In this document: positions 9,117 through 17,850 of the stretch, piece after piece
How the letters are laid out: every line of letters starts with the position of its first letter
Position numbering within the stretch: the stretch's first letter is position 1
From: Gammaproteobacteria bacterium 50_400_T64
GTDB lineage: Bacteria > Pseudomonadota > Gammaproteobacteria > Pseudomonadales > Porticoccaceae
DNA length: 64,000 nt
NCBI GenBank assembly: GCA_002162755.1
Contig: MAAS01000029.1
Span: forward strand, 347,033-411,032
Direction: 5' to 3'
Made by a program: the position numbers and the translations under genes
The notes under the pieces: model-generated
Seen by the model: the letters and a program-made list of their open reading frames with translations, nothing else
The model's database searches: none
Told to the model about the DNA's origin: nothing

Positions 9117-11672
9117 ATGTCAGGCAAGCGGTTTTTTGTTGAGGTTCAACCACGCATCCCGGTTGAATTGAAACGACTAAATGAATTTTCAAATAATTTA
9201 ATCTATAGCTGGGAGCGTCAAATACGCTCTTTATTTCCACGCCTGGATTCCAGGCTTTGGGAGGATTGTGGTCACAACCCAACAATATTTTTGCGTCGAA
9301 TTGATCAGCGCTTACTTGAAAATGCAGTTTCAGATACCACGTTTATGCAAGAGTATGCTCGGGCTTGTTCAAGTTACGATAGTTATTTGGGAGGTGAGCT
9401 GCAAAAAGAAGTTGTCGATTGTTTTCATTCCGACGATCTTGTTTCTTACTCGTGTGCTGAATTCGGCTTGCATGAAAGCTTGCCTATTTATTCAGGTGGG
9501 CTCGGAATTTTGGCAGGGGATCATTGTAAAGCGGCGAGTGATTTGGGTATTCCGTTTGTCGCTATGGGTATTTTGTATCACCTGGGGTATTTTATTCAGC
9601 GTATAGACGGCGAAGGTAATCAGATCGCGGAATATACGGCCAATAATTTTTCTGATTTACCGGTCAAGCCCGTTTTTGATGCCGATGGACAACGAATAAT
9701 GGTGATAGTAACCATTGCCGGTCGGCAAATCTTCCTGCAGCTGTGGTTGGCCAAGGTCGGTCATATATCACTCTATTTGTTGGACAGCGATATTGAGCAA
9801 AATACGGCGACAGACCGTGCGATAACGCATCAACTTTATGGTGGCGATAATAATAATCGCTTGTTACAAGAAGTGGTGCTCGGCATTGGTGGGGTTAGGG
9901 CACACCGGGCACTGGGGCTTAAACCAACGGTGTGGCATATCAATGAAGGTCATGCAGCGTTTCAAATCATCGAACGGTGTCGTGAACTGGTTGCTGTGGG
10001 TGAGAGTTTTACTACCGCGCTTGAAGCGGTTGCGGCGAATACGGTTTTCACCAGTCATACGCCGGTACCCGCAGGTCATGATGTTTTTGACCACGAGCAG
10101 ATCAGTCATAATTTGGGGGATATGGTTTGTGATCTGGGCATTAGTATGGCCGAGTTTTTTGAACTTGGGCGCAGTCCAACGAGTGAGAATGGTTTCAATA
10201 TGACGGCATTGGCACTGCGGGGATCCCGCTTTCACAACGGCGTGAGTCGTATTCATGGCGGCGTTGCATCAGAGCAGAGTGCTTACGTGTGGCCAGACAT
10301 TCCCGCCGATGAAAACCCTGTCGATTATGTGACTAATGGTATTCATTTACCCACGTTTATCAGTAACGAATGGAATACCACGTTTGATCTGCAATTCGGC
10401 GGCGGCTGGCGAAATAATTTGCTAACACCCGATTACTGGCGTGTTATCGACACTATTCCCGATCATAATTTCTGGAGTGTGCGCAGGCTGATGAAAGCGC
10501 GAATGCTTGAGTTAATTAACCGTGGATACACGGAGCAATTACGCCGTAACGGTGTTAATGACTCGCAAATACAGCGGCTGACACGTTTTATAAACCCTCA
10601 CAACACAGATGTACTGACAGTGGGTTTTGCACGCCGTTTTGCTACCTACAAGCGGGCCTGGCTATTATTTTCAGACCTCGAGCGCCTAAAAAAGCTATTG
10701 GATGATTCAACGCGCCCGGTGGTATTTATTTTCGCAGGTAAAGCGCATCCCCATGATGAACCGGGTCAGGACATGATTCGGCGTATTCATGAAATTTCCT
10801 TGATGCCGGACTTTGAAGGTAAGGTTATTCTCATTGAAAACTATGATATGTCTTTGGCGCGAAAGCTGGTAACGGGTGTTGATGTCTGGCTGAATACGCC
10901 TGCATTTCCCTTAGAGGCTAGTGGTACGTCCGGGCAAAAAGCGGGTATCAACGGTGTGCTCAATTTGAGTGTGCTCGACGGCTGGTGGGATGAGGGATAT
11001 AACGGCGACAACGGTTGGAAGATTTCTGCCCATGATGCTTCGTTCGAGGAAGATTTTCGCAATGCTGAAGAATCGAGGGAATTGTTACTTTGCCTGGAGC
11101 AAGAGGTAGTACCTCTTTATTACCATCGTGAGGGCAGTGGTTATTCGGAGGGCTGGATTGAAAAAAGTAAAAACGCCATGAAATCCTTGATTCCCCAATA
11201 TAACTCCCAGCGCATGGTGGTGGATTATATCCGTCGTTTTTATGTTCCCGCCTCAGCACAGGGCGGACGCTTAAGTAAGGGTGTTAATCTTGAGAAAGCC
11301 CGAGAGTTGACCCAGTGGAAAACAAAAATTCGCGAACATTGGCACGGTATTCATATTGAGCTGGCTCAGCAACCACAAGCGAGTTTATTTCGCGATGAGC
11401 AGTTTCATCTTTTAGTGAACGTTGCTCTGGATGGCCTGGAACCGGAAGATGTCATTGTCGAGTGCCTGCTTGGCGAAGGTTCTGAGGATTCTTTTGCGCC
11501 GCACAGTGTGCTTGCTTTAGAGTTCCAGTCATTTAATTCGGCAGGTCAGGCTGAATATTCGTTGTCGATCAGCCTGGATAGTTCGGGTAGCCAGAGTTAT
11601 ATGCTGCGTATTTTTCCCTATCATTCATTGCTAGCTCATCGCTTTGAAATGGGTTTTTTAAAGTGGGTTTGA
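9117..11672 (+). CDS. glgP: Alpha-glucan (glycogen/maltodextrin) phosphorylase, short GT35 form
   Basis: This 851-residue enzyme releases glucose-1-phosphate from glycogen or maltodextrin. It belongs to the shorter alpha-glucan phosphorylase subfamily (TIGR02094-type), not the E. coli GlgP type. The N-terminus carries the DUF3417-like segment (LNEFSNNLIYSWERQIRSLF). ESLPIYSGGLGILAGDH and NEGHAAFQIIERC are family motifs, and the pyridoxal phosphate site is ASGTSGQKAGINGVLN near residue 600. The ATG at 9117 follows a CAGGGAG ribosome site and is preferred over the in-frame start at 9045. An extra C-terminal region of about 120 residues may bind carbohydrate. Confidence 0.93.
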   Translation: MSGKRFFVEVQPRIPVELKRLNEFSNNLIYSWERQIRSLFPRLDSRLWEDCGHNPTIFLRRIDQRLLENAVSDTTFMQEYARACSSYDSYLGGELQKEVVDCFHSDDLVSYSCAEFGLHESLPIYSGGLGILAGDHCKAASDLGIPFVAMGILYHLGYFIQRIDGEGNQIAEYTANNFSDLPVKPVFDADGQRIMVIVTIAGRQIFLQLWLAKVGHISLYLLDSDIEQNTATDRAITHQLYGGDNNNRLLQEVVLGIGGVRAHRALGLKPTVWHINEGHAAFQIIERCRELVAVGESFTTALEAVAANTVFTSHTPVPAGHDVFDHEQISHNLGDMVCDLGISMAEFFELGRSPTSENGFNMTALALRGSRFHNGVSRIHGGVASEQSAYVWPDIPADENPVDYVTNGIHLPTFISNEWNTTFDLQFGGGWRNNLLTPDYWRVIDTIPDHNFWSVRRLMKARMLELINRGYTEQLRRNGVNDSQIQRLTRFINPHNTDVLTVGFARRFATYKRAWLLFSDLERLKKLLDDSTRPVVFIFAGKAHPHDEPGQDMIRRIHEISLMPDFEGKVILIENYDMSLARKLVTGVDVWLNTPAFPLEASGTSGQKAGINGVLNLSVLDGWWDEGYNGDNGWKISAHDASFEEDFRNAEESRELLLCLEQEVVPLYYHREGSGYSEGWIEKSKNAMKSLIPQYNSQRMVVDYIRRFYVPASAQGGRLSKGVNLEKARELTQWKTKIREHWHGIHIELAQQPQASLFRDEQFHLLVNVALDGLEPEDVIVECLLGEGSEDSFAPHSVLALEFQSFNSAGQAEYSLSISLDSSGSQSYMLRIFPYHSLLAHRFEMGFLKWV

Positions 11673-11832
11673 TCTGGCAGACTGTTGAAATTAACTGAAT
11701 CAAGCCAGATACAAGACAAAATTTAGAAAGAAAGCAGACAGCTAAAATAGACAGCTACGGTCGATTTTTCAAGTGAGTGGTTCTTTGTAACTACCGAGAA
11801 CTTCTGCAGGGTTTAGAAGCTGTATGGTTCGT

Positions 11833-11860
11833 AATTACACGAATACATCTGCGTGTAATT
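11833..11860. promoter_or_regulatory. Inverted repeat upstream of ackA
   Basis: The arms AATTACACG and CGTGTAATT are perfect complements separated by 10 bp. The element ends 61 bp before the ackA start. It could be an operator or a hairpin in the leader; there is only a weak T run after it. Confidence 0.45.
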
Positions 11861-11920
11861 TTGTTGCCATAAATTACAAATATATTCTTACTTGGGTGTG
11901 TTTTATTAGTTGGTGGCCTA

Positions 11921-13126
11921 ATGAAAATTCTTGTCATAAACGCGGGAAGTTCATCGATAAAATTCAAGCTTGTTGAACAACAGGATCTCTCTACTATTGT
12001 TGCTGGAATCATCGAATGCATAGGCACCCCAGATTGCAAGATAAGCTGTCACATTTATAAGGCAGGGGAGATTAATGCAAAGCAGGAAGAAGCGCATCTT
12101 CTTAGTAGTTATAGAGAAGGATTTGAGCTTCTTATTAAGTATCTGTTCAAGCGGCCCTTTATTAAAGACCCAGGTCATTTAGCGGCTATCGGACATAGAG
12201 TTGTTCATGGCGGTGAGCAGTTTAAGCAATCGGCTCTGATTACAGAGCCTGTTATTGAAGCTATTAAAAAAAATATTCCACTGGCGCCAATCCATAATCC
12301 TGTAAGCCTGACAGGAATTAATGTTTTTCTAGAGATGTTTCCCGAAATACCACAGGTGGCAATTTTTGATACTGCTTTTCATCAGACTATGCCAGCCAAA
12401 GCCTTCCGTTATCCTCTGCCAGAGCAGCTATACACAGAATATAGGATTCGTCGCTATGGTTTTCACGGCACCTCGCATCAATATGCGGCTAACTGTGCTG
12501 CTGAATTGTTATGCAAGCCCCTGTCAAAGCTCAATCTTATTACCTTGCATCTCGGAAATGGTGCAAGTGCGGCGGCGATTAAAAGTGGCCGTTCTATTGA
12601 TACCTCAATGGGTTTGACGCCGCTGGAAGGTCTAATGATGGGCGCTCGAAGTGGTGATATTGATCCAGCCATAATATTTTATATGACTCACTTCTCTGGG
12701 TACGGTTATGAAAAAATTGAAAGATTACTCAATCAAGAGTCAGGTCTATTGGGTGTTTGTGGTTCAAACGATCTACGAGAAATTGAGCGTTTGATTAAGC
12801 AGGGTGATGAGCGGGCCATACTTGCAATTGATATGTACTGCTATCGTATTAAAAAATATATTGGTGCTTATTTTGCCATCCTCGGGGGTCTTGATGGGCT
12901 TGTTTTTACCGCTGGCGTTGGTGAAAACAGCTCAATCGTTCGCCTGCAGGTCTGTCAAGGACTTGAGCATTTTGGTATTTGCATTAACCCTGAAAAAAAC
13001 AGTGAAGAGATTAATTCTGCAACAGAAATACAGAGTGATTCAAGCACAGTTAAAATTCTGGTCATCCCTGCTGATGAAGAACTGGAAATTGCTCGACAGA
13101 CGCTGGCTTGTCTTCACAACGGCTGA
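11921..13126 (+). CDS. ackA: Acetate kinase
   Basis: This 401-residue enzyme interconverts acetyl phosphate plus ADP and acetate plus ATP. It starts MKILVINAGSSSIKFKL, the phosphate-binding loop of the family. It continues with HRVVHGGEQF, FDTAFHQTMP, YGFHGTSHQYA, HLGNGASAAA and FTAGVGENSS, all canonical. Length and start are normal. No phosphotransacetylase gene accompanies it. Its partner in this window is phosphoketolase, which produces acetyl phosphate, so here it probably harvests ATP from the phosphoketolase route. The tal-pgi fusion follows 62 bp downstream on the same strand and may share a transcript. Confidence 0.95.
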   Translation: MKILVINAGSSSIKFKLVEQQDLSTIVAGIIECIGTPDCKISCHIYKAGEINAKQEEAHLLSSYREGFELLIKYLFKRPFIKDPGHLAAIGHRVVHGGEQFKQSALITEPVIEAIKKNIPLAPIHNPVSLTGINVFLEMFPEIPQVAIFDTAFHQTMPAKAFRYPLPEQLYTEYRIRRYGFHGTSHQYAANCAAELLCKPLSKLNLITLHLGNGASAAAIKSGRSIDTSMGLTPLEGLMMGARSGDIDPAIIFYMTHFSGYGYEKIERLLNQESGLLGVCGSNDLREIERLIKQGDERAILAIDMYCYRIKKYIGAYFAILGGLDGLVFTAGVGENSSIVRLQVCQGLEHFGICINPEKNSEEINSATEIQSDSSTVKILVIPADEELEIARQTLACLHNG

Positions 13127-13188
13127 GGTTACGGTGGCCAAAAATAGCGAAATACTCTTTTAAATCACCTAATTACTGAAGAGAGATT

Positions 13189-16050
13189 ATGAACAGCTTG
13201 CAAAAGTTAAATCAATTTGGCCAGTCAATCTGGCTTGACTACATTCGGCGTAATCTTTTTGCTAGCGGTGAACTAAAGCGCCTAGTCACAGAGGATGGCA
13301 TTACGGGTGTCACTTCAAACCCCTCAATTTTTGAAAAAGCCATTGCGGGCAGTACCGATTATCAGGATGCTATTCTCACGTTTTCGGCTAACGATGATGT
13401 CGATGCCAAGGCTATATTCGAATCCCTGGAGACCTTCGATATACAGCAGGCTGCCGATATCCTAAGACCGGTATACGAGGCCACTGATCATCGAGACGGC
13501 TATGTCAGTATGGAGGTTTCTCCTCGGCTTGCCCATGATGGGGAAGCGACCCTTGCTGAAGCCAGGCGTTTGTGGGTGGCAGTTGATCGGCCAAATCTTA
13601 TGGTCAAGGTCCCGGCAACGCCCGAAGGCTTACCCGTTATCGAGATCCTGATTAGTGAAGGTATTAATGTCAATGTTACGCTGCTGTTTGCTACCGATGT
13701 TTATCAGGAGGTTGCCGATGCTTTTATTCGGGGATTGGAAACGAGGCTGAGCAATGGCAGCGATATTTCGACTGTTGCCAGTGTTGCCAGTATGTTTGTC
13801 AGCCGCGTCGATACCATGGTCGACAAGCTGATTGATGAACGCCTAGACGAATTGGAAGATCCCCAGCAGGTTGTATTGCTCAAGGGCATCAAGACCAAAG
13901 TGGCAATTGCCAATGCTAGGTTAAGTTATCAGCGCTACAAGCAGATTTACAGCAGTGAGCGCTGGCAGGCTCTGGTCGATAAAGGTGCAAAACCCCAGCG
14001 TATATTATGGGCCAGTACGGGTGCAAAGAACCCGGCTGTCCGTGACACCCTGTATATAGAAGAGTTGATCGGCCCCGACACAGTCAATACTGTGCCGCCA
14101 GCAACCATGAATGCCTTTCGTGATCATGGCCAGCCGAGGAACTCTCTCGATGAGCATGTTGAAACAGCGCACAATGTGCTTGCTACCCTCAAGGACTCCG
14201 GCATCGATTTGGAGGAGGTCATGGCTCAGCTGCTTAAAGACGGCTTGCGCTTATTTGTCGATGCTTTCGATAAATTACTTGATGCTGTTGATGCGGTCAG
14301 AACATCTAAAGGCCATGTCATTGGAGCGCAGACATCATCACTACCCGCAGAGTTGGACAAGCATGTGGCTGTGGCACTGGATGATTGGCAGAAAAACAAC
14401 AAGGTACGTTCACTTTGGGCTTGTGATTCCGGGCTGTGGACAGGCATGGACGAAGCGCAATGGTTGGGTTGGCTCGATATTGCCCAGAGCCAGATTGCTG
14501 ACATTAAAAATCTGAAAAGAATATTTGAAGAAAATACAGGGAACCCTACGAAGCATTTAGTCCTGTTGGGTATGGGTGGCTCCAGCCTGGCACCCGACGT
14601 GTTGCGCCACACCTTTGGTAAAATTGAGCACCACCCGGAACTTTTGATACTGGATTCTACCGATCCCGCACAGATCAGACAGATAGAGGAAAGGATTGAT
14701 TACCTGCATACCCAATTTTTGGTATGCAGTAAGTCAGGCAGCACGCTGGAGCCGAACGTCTTCAGGGAATACTTTTTTGCCCGAGCAGCTGAAGCTCTTG
14801 GCTCAAAGAAAGCGGCGGGCAATAATTTCTTCGCCATCACTGATCCCGGTTCAGCCCTGGAAAAGCTGGCTGAGACCGACGGCTTTCAACAGGTTTTTCA
14901 TGGTGTCACTGACATCGGTGGGCGTTATTCTGCGCTTTCCAATTTCGGTATGGTGCCAGGCGCTGCCATGGGAATGGACATTGAGCGTTTTCTTGAACTG
15001 ACGGCAGTCATGGTAGAGGCCTGCGCCACCTGTGTGCCGGTACAGGAAAACCCAGGCGTTTTGCTCGGTTTAATACTTGGCTCAGCAGCTAACAATGGCT
15101 GCGATAAAATAACACTTGTTGCCTCCCCCGGTATTCGCTGCATGGGTGCCTGGCTGGAACAATTACTGGCTGAATCAACCGGCAAAGAAGGTAAGGGTCT
15201 GATCACGGTAGACGGTGAAACACTGGCAGCCCCGGATTATTATGGTAATGACCGTGTATTCGCCTACCTTCGTTTGACCTCCGCGCCCGATGTGACACAG
15301 GATGCTGCGCTTGAAAAGCTCGTGCAAGCCGGACATCCGGTATTACGCATTGATGTGCCCAGCATCGACCATATCGGTCAGGAGTTCTTTCGTTGGGAGA
15401 TTGCTACCGCAGTGGCCGGTTCTATTCTTGGTATTAATGCCTTTAATCAACCCGATGTGGAAGCCAGTAAAGTGGTCAGCCGTGATTTGACCACTGAATA
15501 TGAAAAAACCGGTTTCCTGCCGACAGAAACACCGATGTTCAAAGCTGATGGCATCGCGCTCTATACGGATGCGCGTAATGCAGATGAGCTGCATTCGCTG
15601 GTCGGGGAAAATGCCGGTCTGACAGATTATTTGAAGGCCCATTTTGGTCGGCTGGGCACAGGAGATTATTTTGCCATACTGGGCTACGTGAATCGCCTGA
15701 ATTTGGCGTATGAGGAGTCGATGCAGGCTATACGCCACCGTGTAAGAGATAAATTTAAGGTGGCCACCTGTCTCGGTTTTGGCCCGCGTTTCCTGCACTC
15801 TACCGGTCAGGCCTACAAGGGTGGCCCTAATTCCGGTGTGTTTTTGCAAATCACTTATGATGATGCGAATGACCTGCTGGTTCCTAACCATAAATACAGC
15901 TTTGGTGTGGTAAAAGCCGCCCAGGCACGGGGGGATTTTTCTGTACTCGCTGAACGTAAACGACGGGCACTGCGTGTCCATCTGGGTAAAGATGCTGAAG
16001 CTGGGTTCAGGCAACTGGAAGCGTTGGTTGCCAGTGCCCTTGAATCCTGA
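13189..16050 (+). CDS. Bifunctional transaldolase / phosphoglucose isomerase
   Basis: This 953-residue protein fuses two sugar-phosphate enzymes. Residues 1 to about 370 are a TalB-like transaldolase: TSNPSIFEKAI, and the Schiff-base lysine in LMVKVPATPEG near residue 138. From about residue 400 onward is a phosphoglucose isomerase: GMGGSSLAPDVLR near 460, CSKSGSTLEPN, and a C-terminal sugar isomerase domain. Together they connect erythrose-4-phosphate and sedoheptulose-7-phosphate chemistry with glucose-6-phosphate/fructose-6-phosphate. The fusion is a known family. Here it sits beside ackA and near phosphoketolase, which makes erythrose-4-phosphate. An AGAGAG-like ribosome site precedes the ATG. 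Confidence 0.94.
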   Translation: MNSLQKLNQFGQSIWLDYIRRNLFASGELKRLVTEDGITGVTSNPSIFEKAIAGSTDYQDAILTFSANDDVDAKAIFESLETFDIQQAADILRPVYEATDHRDGYVSMEVSPRLAHDGEATLAEARRLWVAVDRPNLMVKVPATPEGLPVIEILISEGINVNVTLLFATDVYQEVADAFIRGLETRLSNGSDISTVASVASMFVSRVDTMVDKLIDERLDELEDPQQVVLLKGIKTKVAIANARLSYQRYKQIYSSERWQALVDKGAKPQRILWASTGAKNPAVRDTLYIEELIGPDTVNTVPPATMNAFRDHGQPRNSLDEHVETAHNVLATLKDSGIDLEEVMAQLLKDGLRLFVDAFDKLLDAVDAVRTSKGHVIGAQTSSLPAELDKHVAVALDDWQKNNKVRSLWACDSGLWTGMDEAQWLGWLDIAQSQIADIKNLKRIFEENTGNPTKHLVLLGMGGSSLAPDVLRHTFGKIEHHPELLILDSTDPAQIRQIEERIDYLHTQFLVCSKSGSTLEPNVFREYFFARAAEALGSKKAAGNNFFAITDPGSALEKLAETDGFQQVFHGVTDIGGRYSALSNFGMVPGAAMGMDIERFLELTAVMVEACATCVPVQENPGVLLGLILGSAANNGCDKITLVASPGIRCMGAWLEQLLAESTGKEGKGLITVDGETLAAPDYYGNDRVFAYLRLTSAPDVTQDAALEKLVQAGHPVLRIDVPSIDHIGQEFFRWEIATAVAGSILGINAFNQPDVEASKVVSRDLTTEYEKTGFLPTETPMFKADGIALYTDARNADELHSLVGENAGLTDYLKAHFGRLGTGDYFAILGYVNRLNLAYEESMQAIRHRVRDKFKVATCLGFGPRFLHSTGQAYKGGPNSGVFLQITYDDANDLLVPNHKYSFGVVKAAQARGDFSVLAERKRRALRVHLGKDAEAGFRQLEALVASALES

Positions 16051-16362
16051 TCTGATTAACAGGCGTTTTCATATTGAATGTGCGGTATGCGTGCTGCCCT
16101 ATCGAGGCCTATATCCATAACGGTAAGGTCGGGGCTTAATTTTGAGGGAGCTGACTATAAGAGTAATCAAGCGCCGCAATTCAATATAGGGTCAACATAG
16201 GGCGATAGATCACTGCTGCAACCTTGTACTGATCATCGACCCCGAGATTGACATTCATTGCCAAAATAAGGCTGAAGCAGGGCGTTTTTTAAAGATAGGA
16301 ATCTCGGTTAGCGGCCCCCCCCCAAAAAAGTAGCCCTTTGCGAAGAAATTTATTTTTGCATT
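16051..16362. other. Intergenic between convergent tal-pgi and malQ
   Basis: About 310 bp separate the two convergent genes. No gene or clean intrinsic terminator was recognised. A run of nine Cs followed by six As (16315-16329) is present and could be prone to slippage or sequencing error. Confidence 0.5.
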
Positions 16363-17850
16363 TCAGCAGCGCCCATAAAGGCGGTTCAGCTGGTGCAATT
16401 TTTTGCAGAGGCCATTATTAACTTCGCTCCAGTCAAAACGAAAATTCCAATTACCGAGGCTGGTACCAGGCGTGTTCATGCGGCGGTCGGCACCGAGTCG
16501 GAGAATGTCTTGAAAGGGCACAATCGCCAAATCTGCGACAGAGGCGAGTGTGGCGCGTAGCAAAATGTCTACCATTGCTTCGTCGTCCGCACCAAAATAG
16601 TTTCGAATGTGCGCATGCAGCTCTGGAGATAATTCGCTTTCCCAGCCACGTGTGGTGTTATTGTCGTGGGTGCCCGTGTAGACCACGCTATTGATGCAGT
16701 GGTTATGCGGCAGGTAAGGGTTCTGGCTGTCGCTATCGAAAGCAAATTGCAGGATTTTCATGCCGGGAAAGCCGAACTGGTCGCGCAGGGCTTCAACCTC
16801 TGGGGTGATGACTCCAAGATCCTCGGCAATAATGGGTAGGGCCGAGGCGTTTTTATTCTTGCCTATCTTCATTAAATGTTGAAATAATTTCTCACCCGGT
16901 GCCTTAACCCATTGCCCATTAAGCGCTGTATTTTCTTTACTATCAATTTCCCAATAGGCCTCAAAGCCGCGAAAATGATCGATACGCAGCAGATCAAATA
17001 AACCGAGCTGGTGCGTCATCCTTTGTAACCACCAGTTGAAATTCTCCTTTTGGTGTTGGGGCCAGTCAAAACAAGGGTTACCCCAGCGTTGCCCCTGCGC
17101 CGAAAAATAATCCGGAGGCACACCGCTGACGGTTTTAGTTTGACCATCGGCATGCAACTGGAAAAGCGGTCGGTGGGCCCAACAATCGGCACTATCGTGG
17201 GCGACAAAAATGGGCAGATCACCAATGAGTTGAATGCCGTGTTTATTGGCGTGGTTTTTTAACTTCCGCCATTGGCGAAAAAATAAAAATTGCTGGATAC
17301 GGTAAGTATCCATAGTGGATTCATCTTCCGGGGTTTCTGGAATGTAACGTTTATCCCGATATTTTTCTGGCCAACATGTCCAGGCTTGTTGCTCAAAGCG
17401 CTGTTTTAATAGCTGGAAGTGGGCGTAGTCATTTAGCCAGTAACTCTGCTCTTGAATAAAATTCTGGTATTGATTTTGTAATTCGGTATTGGCATTACTT
17501 GTAAAATAGTCAGCTAATGTCGACCACCGCTGTGGGTGATTCAAGGGCATTTCGCATAGCGTGTTATCGGCCAGGTTTTCTGCGGCCAATTGTTTGAAAC
17601 AAATAAATGCCGGGTTGCCCGCAAATGTTGAAATACTATCGTAGGGTGATCCGTTACTTTGGGTGGGGGTGATGGGTAGTATTTGCCAATAGCGGAAACC
17701 ACCTTCAATCAAGAAGTCGACAAAACGGTAGGCGGAGTCACCAAAATCACCGGTTTGACTTGCGCCAGGTAGTGAGCTGATATGCAATAAGATACCTGCG
17801 CCACGCTGCATTTTAAATGGTTTTGATGTTTCGCAATGGTTTTCCGTCAC
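16363..17850 (-). CDS. malQ: 4-alpha-glucanotransferase (amylomaltase)
   Basis: This 495-residue GH77 enzyme transfers alpha-1,4-glucan chains between maltodextrins, releasing glucose and rebuilding longer chains for the phosphorylase. The start of the fold, RGAGILLHISSLPG, is diagnostic. The nucleophile Asp lies in LLRIDHFRGFEAYW, the acid Glu in IIAEDLGVITPEVE, and the transition-state Asp in YTGTHDNNTTRGW. Length is normal for a bacterial MalQ without an N-terminal extension. Its start overlaps the end of the GH57 gene by 4 bp (ATGA), so the two are translationally coupled. Confidence 0.95.
   Translation of the reverse strand: MTENHCETSKPFKMQRGAGILLHISSLPGASQTGDFGDSAYRFVDFLIEGGFRYWQILPITPTQSNGSPYDSISTFAGNPAFICFKQLAAENLADNTLCEMPLNHPQRWSTLADYFTSNANTELQNQYQNFIQEQSYWLNDYAHFQLLKQRFEQQAWTCWPEKYRDKRYIPETPEDESTMDTYRIQQFLFFRQWRKLKNHANKHGIQLIGDLPIFVAHDSADCWAHRPLFQLHADGQTKTVSGVPPDYFSAQGQRWGNPCFDWPQHQKENFNWWLQRMTHQLGLFDLLRIDHFRGFEAYWEIDSKENTALNGQWVKAPGEKLFQHLMKIGKNKNASALPIIAEDLGVITPEVEALRDQFGFPGMKILQFAFDSDSQNPYLPHNHCINSVVYTGTHDNNTTRGWESELSPELHAHIRNYFGADDEAMVDILLRATLASVADLAIVPFQDILRLGADRRMNTPGTSLGNWNFRFDWSEVNNGLCKKLHQLNRLYGRC

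Noticed and set aside
15343-16014. A 223-codon open frame on the minus strand
   Set aside because: It lies wholly inside the tal-pgi coding region, has no motifs, and is an antisense shadow.
16315-16329. C9A6 run as a phase-variable switch
   Set aside because: It lies between two convergent genes, not in a promoter or coding region, so switching is unlikely.
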